A stretch of 64,000 bases of DNA from the NCBI GenBank assembly GCA_002403305.1, contig DHHM01000014.1:154155-218154 (forward strand), in the 5' to 3' direction. Of the stretch, positions 26,789 to 34,717 are shown one piece after another (the first letter of the stretch is position 1; every line of letters starts with the position of its first letter). The translations under genes and the position numbers were made by a program. Source of the stretch: Bacteroidales bacterium UBA4772. GTDB taxonomy: Bacteria; Bacteroidota; Bacteroidia; Bacteroidales; VadinHA17. The notes below the pieces were generated by a model, which saw only the letters and a program-made list of their open reading frames with translations, was not told the DNA's origin and made no database searches.

Positions 26789-28240
26789 TTAAACAGATTC
26801 GGTGCCGGCGATGATCAGTTTCAGGCTTTTGAGCGGCTCAATCATTCTGAAAGCCAGTGCAAAGGCCATTCCGGCAACGATCTGCACAGCGGCTGCTGCC
26901 ATCCAGGGCATGCCGGCAAGCACTGCCAGCCGTCCTGCCGCAAAGGTGAGCAGCAGCATCAGTGCAAAAAGTGATACCAGTTTTACGGACTGTCTGCTTA
27001 AAAGGTTTCTCTCCACCGCCAGGAAAGATGCCAGTGCCACCAGCGACTGCGTGCTGAATGCAGCCCAGGCGGCACCGGGAGCCTGGCAGCGGGGGATGAG
27101 AATCAGGTTCAGGACGATGTTCATCACCATCCCCGCAAGGGTGATAATCCCGAGTCGCTTCATGCGGCCCGCGGCGGTAAGCATCGTGGTGTAAATGTAT
27201 ATCAGCCCCACAGGTATCAGCGTCATCATCAGGAGAGCGAAGGCAGTCACGGCTCCTCCTGCCGGGGTGGCATAGAGGAGGTCGAGCACCTCCCCGGAGC
27301 AGGATGCCAGCGTCACCGCCACCACACCCACGGGCACCAGAAGCATACGGCCGGCCATTGATGCCAGCGGTTTGATATTGCCTCCTGTGGCAAGCTCCCT
27401 GGACATGATGGGTAGCAGCAGACCGCCGAACATTACGGGGATCATGGCAAACGCATCAAAGAGCCTGAAGGCCTGTGCATAGACGCCCGCCTGCAGCGCC
27501 CCGTCGGGCAGGAGCCTCTCTATCAGAACCGAGTCGAGACGCCAGCAGACCGTCATGGCAAAGACAACAACTGCATAGGGCAGACCGGTCACTATTATGT
27601 TCCTCAGCACCCGGGCGTCGGGCCTTACCCCTGAGACCCCTCCCATTCGTACCACGGTCACCAGTGCCAGGCACATGACGGTGAAGTATGCTGCCGACTG
27701 CGCCCATACGAACCACTCTATCCTGAAAGGACCGTCAGTCACCCCGCCCCAGAGCAGCACCGAGCAGATGATGATCATCACCAGCCTGTCGGCCACCGAA
27801 AGCAGGCTGTCGAGAAAGAGGTACTGCATGCCGCTTATGTTCGACCGCAGCCAGAGGATCATCGAGGCCATCACCTGGTTGACCATCAGCACCAGAAGTA
27901 ATGAGAGCTGTCGTCCTGAATAGCCCAGCGCCAGCGCCACAGTCAGGGTCACGGCAAAATATGCCACCGTGAGCAGCAGCCGCAGCAGAAGCACGTTTCC
28001 AAAATAGAGCTTTACCCTGCCGGGATCAGCCGAGACGGCCCTGTTGTTGAAGCCCGAGAGCCCCATGTCGAGCAGCAGTGTGAAGAGCACCGAAAAGCCG
28101 AATAGGGAGAAGTAACTGCCGTATGCTGCCTCACCGACGGTGTTCTGAACGGTACGGTCGATGCCCAGCACCCAGAAGGCCTTGACAAGGATGCTTACCG
28201 TCAGCAGGAAAACAATATTTACCAGGAATTTTCGCTTCAA
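26789..28240 (-). CDS. Polysaccharide flippase (MOP/Wzx-type)
   Basis: A 483-residue integral membrane protein with about 12-14 hydrophobic helices across its whole length and few charged loops, the layout of Wzx/MATE-like (MOP superfamily) O-antigen flippases. Segments such as YGSYFSLFGFSVLFTLLLDM (about 42-61) fit the polysaccharide biosynthesis protein family. It would move lipid-linked glycans across the inner membrane. The start codon appears to be TTG at 28240 (the frame gives MKRKFLVNIVFLL); no in-frame ATG is near. It is divergent from the glycosyltransferase gene at 28324, a functionally matching neighbour. Confidence 0.85.
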   Translation of the reverse strand: MKRKFLVNIVFLLTVSILVKAFWVLGIDRTVQNTVGEAAYGSYFSLFGFSVLFTLLLDMGLSGFNNRAVSADPGRVKLYFGNVLLLRLLLTVAYFAVTLTVALALGYSGRQLSLLLVLMVNQVMASMILWLRSNISGMQYLFLDSLLSVADRLVMIIICSVLLWGGVTDGPFRIEWFVWAQSAAYFTVMCLALVTVVRMGGVSGVRPDARVLRNIIVTGLPYAVVVFAMTVCWRLDSVLIERLLPDGALQAGVYAQAFRLFDAFAMIPVMFGGLLLPIMSRELATGGNIKPLASMAGRMLLVPVGVVAVTLASCSGEVLDLLYATPAGGAVTAFALLMMTLIPVGLIYIYTTMLTAAGRMKRLGIITLAGMVMNIVLNLILIPRCQAPGAAWAAFSTQSLVALASFLAVERNLLSRQSVKLVSLFALMLLLTFAAGRLAVLAGMPWMAAAAVQIVAGMAFALAFRMIEPLKSLKLIIAGTESV

Positions 28241-28323
28241 TCTGCTCTTTTGTTCGCTTCAGGAAAATGGATGACAATTTATAAATTAATTGCCACATTT
28301 GTAGTTCGGAAAGAGCAACAGGA

Positions 28324-29457
28324 ATGATCATTGCCATCAATGCACGCACGCTGAGGCCGTTTCCGCACGACGGTATCGGGTGGTTTACCCTGGAGGTCAT
28401 CCGTGGCATGGTCAGGGACCACCCGGAACACCGATTCGTGCTCATAGGAGACAGGAGTTATGATGTACTGCCCATAGAGGCTGACAACGTGGAATACATC
28501 ACCATCCCGCTGCGCACTGTTCACCCCCTGCTGTGGCAGCTGTGGCATGAGCTGCTTCTGCCGGGGGTGCTCAGGAGATGTGGCGCTGATATTTTTATAG
28601 CTCCTGACGGGATGATACCGCTGCGGACGGATATACCGTGCATACCTGTAATTCATGACCTCAACTTTGAGCACCGTCCCGAAGACATACCGAGATGCGA
28701 GCGCAGATACTACAGGCGTTACTTCCCCCGTTTTGCCCGCCGGGCAGCGCGCGTTGCCACCGTTTCACGCTTCTCGGCTGAAGATATAGCTGCCACCTAC
28801 GGTATGAGCCGCGGGAAGATCAATGTGGTGCCCAACGGTGTGGCTGAGATCTTTTCTCCGCCATCGCCGGGGGAGGCTGAAGCAACCCGCAGCGAGTTCA
28901 CCGGTGGCAGACCTTACTTTCTTTTTGTCAGCAACTTCTCTCCGAGAAAGAATGGGGAGGCTGTGATCAGTGCCTATAATATCTTCAGGAGCCGTGGTGG
29001 CGGTGATCATCTGCTGCTGCTTGCCGGCAGGAGGCTTTATCTGACGCGTGAGCTCGACAGGGCGCTGGCCTCATCGCCCTACGGCAGCGACATACGCTTT
29101 ACCGGTTCTGCAGGGCGCGACGTGCTGCGCAGGCTCTACGGCGCTGCCGGGGCGCTGCTGTTTGTGCCGTGGCTTGAGGGTTTTGGCATCCCGGTGGTGG
29201 AGGCGCAGCGGTGCGGCACGCCCTGCATCCTCTCTGACACCACGTCGCTGCCGGAGGTCAGCGGCGGCGCGGCGCTCTGCGTCAGCCCCGCTGACGCAGA
29301 GGCCATAGCGGCAGCTATGGCACGCCTCATCGATAATGAGGCGCTGCGCCGCCGCCTGACGCAGGAGGGGATAACCAACTCTTTGAGGTACACCTGGCAG
29401 AACGCCGCTACAGAGATGTGGAACTGCATCAGCCAAACACTGAAATCAGAACCCTGA
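28324..29457 (+). CDS. Glycosyltransferase, GT4 family
   Basis: A 377-residue GT-B glycosyltransferase. The N-terminal domain starts MIIAINARTLRPFPHDGIGW. The C-terminal nucleotide-sugar domain has FLFVSNFSPRKN and the EX7E motif in PWLEGFGIPVVEAQRCGTP, as in GT4 retaining mannosyl- or glucosyl-transferases. It probably adds a sugar to a cell-surface glycan, in line with the flippase next door; the sugar is not predictable. Its TGA overlaps the rnhB ATG (TGATG at 29455-29459). Confidence 0.88.
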   Translation: MIIAINARTLRPFPHDGIGWFTLEVIRGMVRDHPEHRFVLIGDRSYDVLPIEADNVEYITIPLRTVHPLLWQLWHELLLPGVLRRCGADIFIAPDGMIPLRTDIPCIPVIHDLNFEHRPEDIPRCERRYYRRYFPRFARRAARVATVSRFSAEDIAATYGMSRGKINVVPNGVAEIFSPPSPGEAEATRSEFTGGRPYFLFVSNFSPRKNGEAVISAYNIFRSRGGGDHLLLLAGRRLYLTRELDRALASSPYGSDIRFTGSAGRDVLRRLYGAAGALLFVPWLEGFGIPVVEAQRCGTPCILSDTTSLPEVSGGAALCVSPADAEAIAAAMARLIDNEALRRRLTQEGITNSLRYTWQNAATEMWNCISQTLKSEP

Positions 29458-30059
29458 TGCTGAAACCTCACTTCGGCGACGGCATAAGGGAGGCGGGATG
29501 CGACGAGGCAGGACGCGGTTGCCTCGCAGGTCCGGTATACGCGGCAGCAGTGATACTGCCGAAGAGATACCGCAACAGGGAGCTCAACGACTCCAAGAAG
29601 CTGACAGCACGACAGAGGGAGAGACTGCGCGATGAGATCACCGCCAGAGCCGTCGCCTGGAACATAGCCTCATGCAGCAACCAGGAGATAGATGCCATGA
29701 ACATACTCCGCGCATCGATCAAAGCCATGCACAGGGCGATAGCCGGACTGAAAGAGGAACCACTGCTGCTGCTGATAGACGGCAACCGATTCTATATCTA
29801 CAACAACATACCGCACCATACCATAGTGCGCGGCGACGCCACCTACCTCTCCATAGCCGCCGCCTCGGTACTCGCCAAGACGGAGCGCGACAGGCATATG
29901 GAGGAGCTGGATGCTCTCTTTCCGCAGTACGGGTGGCGCCATAACAGGGGATACCCCACGGCAGACCACCGGCGGGCAATCAGAGAACACGGCATCACCC
30001 CCTACCACCGGCTCTCCTTTAACCTCACTGATTTGCAGCGAGAACTCCCTTTCCCATAA
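29457..30059 (+). CDS. rnhB: Ribonuclease HII
   Basis: A 200-residue RNase HII that removes ribonucleotides from DNA and cuts RNA-DNA hybrids. The active-site acidic residues are in REAGCDEAGRGCLAGPVYAA (the DEAGRG motif), with LNDSKKL and, downstream, LLLIDGNRF. The ATG at 29457 is used because it gives the family N-terminus and overlaps the preceding stop; an in-frame ATG at 29418 lies inside the glycosyltransferase. The window also encodes RNase HI (33078). Confidence 0.93.
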   Translation: MLKPHFGDGIREAGCDEAGRGCLAGPVYAAAVILPKRYRNRELNDSKKLTARQRERLRDEITARAVAWNIASCSNQEIDAMNILRASIKAMHRAIAGLKEEPLLLLIDGNRFYIYNNIPHHTIVRGDATYLSIAAASVLAKTERDRHMEELDALFPQYGWRHNRGYPTADHRRAIREHGITPYHRLSFNLTDLQRELPFP

Positions 30060-30095
30060 AATGTTAAAATCATATTCCCCGAACATCTATTTTAA

Positions 30096-30103
30096 TATCT
30101 TTG
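30096..30103 (+). promoter_or_regulatory. -7 promoter element for the S46 peptidase
   Basis: TATCTTTG (TAnnTTTG), 31 bases before the ATG at 30135, in an A/T-rich gap after rnhB. No good -33 TTG was seen. Confidence 0.5.
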
Positions 30104-30134
30104 GCAATTCGTAAAATTTATCAACATTAAACTT

Positions 30135-32285
30135 ATGAGAAAATTCTTATCCGTTCTTGTAATTCTGATTACATTCTCCGGCTACCAGGCCAGGGCCGAT
30201 GAAGGCATGTGGCTGCTGCCGCTGCTTGAAAAACTGAACATCGGCACCATGACCGAGATGGGCCTGAAACTGACGGCTGAAGATATCTACAGCGTCAATA
30301 ATGCAAGTATCAAAGATGCAATAGTGATCTTCGGCGGCGGATGCACCGGCGAGATAGTATCGCCCGAGGGCCTCCTGCTCACCAACCACCACTGCGGTTA
30401 CGGGGCTATACAGAGCCACAGCACCGTGGAACATGATTACCTCAACAACGGTTTCTGGGCTATGTCGCAGGCAGAAGAACTGGCCAACCCCGGCCTCAGC
30501 GTCACCTTCCTGGTGCGCATCGAGGATGTTACTGACCGTGTCCTTGGCAAGGTCACTGACGGGATGACAGAGGCAGAACGCCGCGATGCCATTAATGACG
30601 AGAGCTCAGCCATAACTGCCGAAGCCACGAAAGACACACACTACAACGCACGTGTACAGCCCTTCTACAGCGGGAATCAGTATTTCCTGCTTGTATATGA
30701 GGTTTTCTCCGATGTGAGACTTGTAGGTACACCTCCTAACTCGATCGGTAAATTCGGTCATGACACCGACAACTGGATGTGGCCGCGCCACACGGGCGAC
30801 TTCAGTGTCTTCCGCGTCTATATGAGTCCCGACGGCAAACCGGCACAGTATTCAGAGGATAATGTGCCCCTCAAGCCGAAGCACTACCTCCCCGTTTCCA
30901 TAAAGAACCTTCAGAAAGAGGACTTTACCATGGTGATGGGCTACCCCGGCGGCACAACAAGATATATGACCTCCTGGGAGGTTGATGAGGCAATGAAGAT
31001 CACCAACGCTAACAGGATCAAGATACGGGGCATAAGGCAGGATATCCTGATGAAGGATATGATGGCTGACCCGAAAGTCAATATTCAGTATGCATCAAAA
31101 TACTCAGGCTCTTCCAACTACTGGAAATTCTCAATAGGCCAGAATGAAGGACTGGAACGTCTTCGCACTGCGGAGAAGAAAGCTGCATTCCAGAAGGAAT
31201 TCATGGAGTGGGTCAGAGCCGACCCGGCACGCACCGATAAGTACGGTACAGCCCTTACCCTGATTGAGAACGCCATCAAGGGCCGGGCAGAGAAGTACAA
31301 TGCCCAGCAATACCTGTCGGAGACCCTCGGCCGTTCACTGGAACTGATCAGCCTGGCAGGGATGATGACTCCCATGGAAGAGATGCTCGCCGAAAAAGAC
31401 CAGGAGAAAATTGACAGGTTGAAAGGCAGGCTGAAGAGCTATACTGACAATTTCTACGGCGACTACAACTACCCCACTGACAGGAAGGTCACGAAAGCGA
31501 TGATCAAACTCTACAGGGAGGATATCGATCCGAAATACTGGCCTGACTTCTATACCCTCATCGACAAGAAATATAAAGGGAACGTCGACGCATTTGTTGA
31601 TAACATCTTTGTTAAATCTATATTTACATCACCGGAGAAACTGAATGCATTCCTCTCCGACCCGAACCTCAAGGTTCTGCAGAAGGACCCTGCATTTGTG
31701 GTGGCAAAATCGATCAGTGAGGTTCAGTCGACACTCCGCAAAGACCTTGAAGGTTACAACGACGACCTGACAAAGGGACGCCGTCTCTACATGGCCGGTG
31801 TCATGGAATATCAGCCCGACAAGACCCAGTATCCTGATGCCAACTTCACCATGAGGCTGACCTACGGCAAGTTGCTCGACTACTACCCTTATGATGCGGT
31901 TCATTACAACTGGTATACGACGCTCGACGGCGTGGTGCAGAAATACAAGCCCGGCGATTATGAGTTCGATCTGCCACAGCGACTTATAGACCTCAACGAA
32001 AAGAGGGATTATGGCAGGTATGCTGCAGAGGAAGGCCATTTACCGGTCTGCTTCATCACCAGCAACGACATCACCGGCGGCAACTCCGGAAGCCCGGTGC
32101 TGAACGGCAACGGTGAGCTGATAGGACTGGCCTTTGACGGCAACTGGGAGGCAATGACCGGTGACATCGCCTTCGAACCTGACCTCCAGAGATGCATATG
32201 CGTTGACATACGCTACGTCCTCTGGGTGATGGATGTCTACTCCGGTGCCGGCCATCTTCTTGAGGAGATGGATATAAGGCAGTAG
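30135..32285 (+). CDS. S46 family dipeptidyl peptidase (DPP7/DPP11 type)
   Basis: A 716-residue periplasmic dipeptidyl peptidase that releases dipeptides from peptide N-termini. The signal peptide ends near ARA (residue 21). The chymotrypsin-fold triad is visible: LLTNHHCGYGAIQ (His at about 85/86), GHDTDNWMWPRHTGDF (Asp) and TGGNSGSPV (Ser at about 653). The position that is Arg in acid-specific DPP11 enzymes appears to be Gly here (FDGNWE, about 669), which suggests DPP7-like preference for bulky hydrophobic P1 residues; this needs an alignment. Peptide catabolism of this kind is typical of asaccharolytic Bacteroidota. Confidence 0.93.
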   Translation: MRKFLSVLVILITFSGYQARADEGMWLLPLLEKLNIGTMTEMGLKLTAEDIYSVNNASIKDAIVIFGGGCTGEIVSPEGLLLTNHHCGYGAIQSHSTVEHDYLNNGFWAMSQAEELANPGLSVTFLVRIEDVTDRVLGKVTDGMTEAERRDAINDESSAITAEATKDTHYNARVQPFYSGNQYFLLVYEVFSDVRLVGTPPNSIGKFGHDTDNWMWPRHTGDFSVFRVYMSPDGKPAQYSEDNVPLKPKHYLPVSIKNLQKEDFTMVMGYPGGTTRYMTSWEVDEAMKITNANRIKIRGIRQDILMKDMMADPKVNIQYASKYSGSSNYWKFSIGQNEGLERLRTAEKKAAFQKEFMEWVRADPARTDKYGTALTLIENAIKGRAEKYNAQQYLSETLGRSLELISLAGMMTPMEEMLAEKDQEKIDRLKGRLKSYTDNFYGDYNYPTDRKVTKAMIKLYREDIDPKYWPDFYTLIDKKYKGNVDAFVDNIFVKSIFTSPEKLNAFLSDPNLKVLQKDPAFVVAKSISEVQSTLRKDLEGYNDDLTKGRRLYMAGVMEYQPDKTQYPDANFTMRLTYGKLLDYYPYDAVHYNWYTTLDGVVQKYKPGDYEFDLPQRLIDLNEKRDYGRYAAEEGHLPVCFITSNDITGGNSGSPVLNGNGELIGLAFDGNWEAMTGDIAFEPDLQRCICVDIRYVLWVMDVYSGAGHLLEEMDIRQ

Positions 32286-32476
32286 TCCTCAGTCCTCAGC
32301 CCTCAGCCCTCAGTAAAGCAGCAATTAACAGACTGCCGACTGGTACTGCTGACTGCCGACTGGTACTGCCGACTGGTACTGCTGACTGCCGACTGGTACT
32401 GCCGACTGGTACTGCTGACTGCCGACTGCTGACTGCCGACTGTTACTGCCGACTGGTACTGCTGACTGCCGACTGA
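32286..32476. repeat. Tandem GACTGCCGACTG/GGTACTGCTG repeat array
   Basis: After four CTCAG-type units (32286-32313), bases 32331-32475 are made of GACTGCCGACTG alternating with GTACTGCTGACTG and similar units with 12- to 20-base periods. The reverse complement of the core is seen at 24959-24993 and a near copy at 34585-34640. The array ends just before the -7 element of marC. It has no spacers and is not a CRISPR array. Confidence 0.85.
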
Positions 32477-32482
32477 ATTAAC

Positions 32483-32490
32483 TATCTTTG
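32483..32490 (+). promoter_or_regulatory. -7 promoter element for marC-rnhA
   Basis: TATCTTTG, 13 bases before the marC ATG at 32504 and directly after the tandem repeat array, so any -33 contact would fall inside repeat DNA. Confidence 0.5.
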
Positions 32491-32503
32491 CAAAAATTTT
32501 TAC

Positions 32504-33085
32504 ATGCATTTAAATTTTCTGGAGATAGTAGCTGCCTTCATGGTCCTGTTTGCCATCATTGACATTCCCGGATCAATACCCATAATACTGGATATCAAGG
32601 CAAAGGCGGGGAAGGTTAATGCCGAAAGGGCAACGGTCGTTTCACTGGCCATATTTCTGGCTTTCCTCATCTTCGGTGAGAAGCTCCTGGGTATCTTCGG
32701 CATCGATGCCGGCTCGTTTGCCATTGCAGGTTCATTCATCATCTTCCTTCTCGGTATGGAGATGGTGCTGGGGGCAGAGTTCTTCAGGCACGATTCTCCC
32801 GGTGGAGGAACTATAGTGCCGATTGCCTTTCCTCTTATTGCAGGGGCCGGATCCATCACCACAATCCTTTCACTCAGGGCGGAGTACGAGACAGTAAATA
32901 TCCTCATTGCACTGCTGCTCAACATGATCATAGTCTATATCGTACTGCGCCTCACATCGGCCATCGAGAAACTCCTGGGGCAGACCGGACTACATATCCT
33001 GAAAAAGTTCTTCGGCATAATTCTTATCGCCATAGCCATACGTCTGTTCATCAGCAACACCGGTATAACCCTGCCCAATGGCTGA
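32504..33085 (+). CDS. MarC family integral membrane protein
   Basis: A 193-residue protein with about six membrane helices, matching the MarC/UPF0056 family: MVLFAIIDIPGSIPIILDIK at the N-terminus, GSFIIFLLGMEMVLG in the middle and AFPLIAGAGSITTIL. Despite the name, family members are not proven multidrug transporters and the role is unknown. Its 3' end overlaps rnhA by 8 bases. Confidence 0.9.
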   Translation: MHLNFLEIVAAFMVLFAIIDIPGSIPIILDIKAKAGKVNAERATVVSLAIFLAFLIFGEKLLGIFGIDAGSFAIAGSFIIFLLGMEMVLGAEFFRHDSPGGGTIVPIAFPLIAGAGSITTILSLRAEYETVNILIALLLNMIIVYIVLRLTSAIEKLLGQTGLHILKKFFGIILIAIAIRLFISNTGITLPNG

Positions 33086-33557
33086 TGAGGTTACAATCTA
33101 TACCGACGGTGCCTGCAGCGGCAATCCGGGACCCGGAGGCTACGGCGTCGTTCTCATGTCAGGCAGGCACCGCAAGGAGCTATCGGAAGGGTTTCGCCTT
33201 ACAACCAACAACCGTATGGAACTGCTTGCCGCCATCATAGGCCTTGAGGCTCTTAAGAGAGACGGAACGACCGTGACCCTCTATACCGATTCACAGTACC
33301 TGGTCAACGCGGTCAACAACGGCTGGCTCTTCAACTGGGAGATGAAACTGTTTGCAAAAAAGAAGAACCCGGATCTGTGGAACAGGTTTCTGGAGGCATA
33401 CCGTCGGCATAAAGTGACCCTGAAATGGGTCAAAGGCCATAACAATGATCCTGAAAACGAACGTTGCGACATGCTGGCCGTTGCTGCCTCACGGGGTACG
33501 ACTCTGTCGGAAGATGAAGGCTACAGTCCTGATGCTGAGGAGAAAGGGCTGTTTTGA
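33078..33557 (+). CDS. rnhA: Ribonuclease HI
   Basis: A 159-residue RNase HI. All four acidic catalytic residues are visible: D in YTDGACSGNPGPGGYG, E in NNRMELLAAI, D in LYTDSQYLVNA and D in NERCDMLA, plus the basic handle region WEMKLFAKKKN. It removes RNA from RNA-DNA hybrids such as primers and R-loops. It overlaps marC by 8 bases and shares its transcript. Confidence 0.94.
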   Translation: MADEVTIYTDGACSGNPGPGGYGVVLMSGRHRKELSEGFRLTTNNRMELLAAIIGLEALKRDGTTVTLYTDSQYLVNAVNNGWLFNWEMKLFAKKKNPDLWNRFLEAYRRHKVTLKWVKGHNNDPENERCDMLAVAASRGTTLSEDEGYSPDAEEKGLF

Positions 33558-33566
33558 TATTTATTT

Positions 33567-33596
33567 TTGACATTTGAAGAAAAAATGCAACTTTTG
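33567..33596 (+). promoter_or_regulatory. Possible promoter of the SiaC-ProX pair
   Basis: TTG (33567-33569), a 19-base spacer and AACTTTTG (33589-33596), with one mismatch to TAnnTTTG. The predicted start is about 12 bases before the ATG at 33614, which also has a GGGGAG stretch upstream. Confidence 0.4.
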
Positions 33597-33613
33597 CATA
33601 AAAGGGGAGTAGA

Positions 33614-34027
33614 ATGAAAGATTTCAGACACAGGGCCACAGACCTCACACCGGAGATCATACTGGCACCTGAAGAAAACAAGTTTCTCATTGCCGGCAAA
33701 TCGGCGCCGGAAGATGTCCGCAGCCTGTATTATCCGATTCTTGAGTGGATGGAAGAGTTTCTGATCTGGGTCAGGGAGAAGAGACCCTATACTGATCAGA
33801 AGCCTCTTCTGCTGAAACTTGATCTCGAGTATTTCAATTCGTCGTCAGCCAAGTTTCTCTTCGATATCTTTACAAACCTTCAGACACTGAGGGAAGAGGG
33901 TGTACCCGTGGAGATCGAATGGCATTATGATGAAGAGGATGTAGACCTCCGGGAAGCAGGGGAAGATCTCGCGCTGCTCTGCGATATGCAGTTCAAATAC
34001 TGTCCCAAACCCTCAGGCGGACAATGA
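33614..34027 (+). CDS. SiaC-family (DUF1987) regulatory phosphoprotein
   Basis: A 137-residue single-domain protein with the DUF1987 pattern: TPEIILAPEENKFLIAGKS, a long helix with ILEWMEEFLIWVRE, then LLLKLDLEYFNSSSAKFLFD, where Thr/Ser in the NSSSAK loop is the equivalent of the phosphorylated site. In Pseudomonas, SiaC is switched by the kinase SiaB and the PP2C phosphatase SiaA and controls a diguanylate cyclase (established for that species). No siaB is adjacent; the only PP2C in the window is the propeller sensor at 9868. It overlaps the ProX gene by 4 bases. Confidence 0.85.
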   Translation: MKDFRHRATDLTPEIILAPEENKFLIAGKSAPEDVRSLYYPILEWMEEFLIWVREKRPYTDQKPLLLKLDLEYFNSSSAKFLFDIFTNLQTLREEGVPVEIEWHYDEEDVDLREAGEDLALLCDMQFKYCPKPSGGQ

Positions 34028-34506
34028 GAGGGCCGGCAGAACTATATGCTCTGCTCGACCGTCTTGAGATCCCATACGAGTATATTGAACACCCGCCGGT
34101 GCCTACCGTTGAGGAGGCTATGAAATATTGGGCCGGCATTGATTCAGGCCACTGCAAGAATATCTTTTTCCGCAATCATAAGGGCAACAGGCATTACCTG
34201 GTGATATTATACTATGATTCGAAGCTCAATATCCGGGAACTGGAACAGAAACTCCACCAGGGCAAGCTCTCCTTCGCATCAGACAGGAGGCTCATGCAGT
34301 ACCTGGGACTCACCCCGGGCTCTGTCTCCCCCTTCGGGCTGATAAATGACCACACCCGGCATGTGCATCTTTTCATCGATAAAAACCTGCTGAACCACGA
34401 GAGACTCTCCTTCCACCCCAACACAAACACCGCCTCCCTGATAATCCCCCGTGAAGGACTCTTCAGATTTCTCTCCCACACCGGCAACAGCTACGAGTTC
34501 ATATGA
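34024..34506 (+). CDS. Prolyl-tRNA editing domain protein (ProX/YbaK family)
   Basis: A 160-residue free-standing editing domain, which by family hydrolyses mischarged Ala- or Cys-tRNA(Pro). The ProXp-like features are YEYIEHPPVPTVEEA near residue 20, KNIFFRNHKGNRHYLVI (which carries the catalytic-site Lys) and LGLTPGSVSPFGLIND. The length matches ProXp-ala type proteins. Its start overlaps the SiaC stop (ATGA). Tight coupling of a stress phosphoprotein with a tRNA proofreading enzyme is unexplained. Confidence 0.88.
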   Translation: MRGPAELYALLDRLEIPYEYIEHPPVPTVEEAMKYWAGIDSGHCKNIFFRNHKGNRHYLVILYYDSKLNIRELEQKLHQGKLSFASDRRLMQYLGLTPGSVSPFGLINDHTRHVHLFIDKNLLNHERLSFHPNTNTASLIIPREGLFRFLSHTGNSYEFI

Positions 34507-34523
34507 CCAACCCTCCCCTTTTA

Positions 34524-34640
34524 CAGTCTTCAGTCCACAGTCCACAATCCGCAGTCTTAAAGACAACTCTTAATTCTTAATTGCGACTGAAGGCTGAGGA
34601 CTGCCGACTGAAGACTGCCGACTGAAGACTGCCGACTGAG
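34524..34640. repeat. CAGTC-family intergenic repeats
   Basis: Bases 34524-34558 hold CAGTCTTCAGTCCACAGTCC-type units. Bases 34585-34640 hold the opposite-strand form GACTGCCGACTGAAGACTGC repeated three times. The two halves are inverted relative to each other across an A/T-rich centre (TTAATTCTTAATT). They lie in the 211-base gap before the first DUF5916 gene, which otherwise shows no clear promoter. Confidence 0.8.
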
Positions 34641-34717
34641 CAATCCCCCATGCAGCATTAGGACCAAAACTAAGTCTTTAAACCGGACTTGCATTTTGGA
34701 CTTTAACTCTTACCGCC

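Noticed and set aside
32331..32475. Regular short repeats that might be a CRISPR array
   Set aside because: Units are 12-20 bases, back to back, with no unique spacers and no cas genes nearby; simple tandem intergenic repeat.
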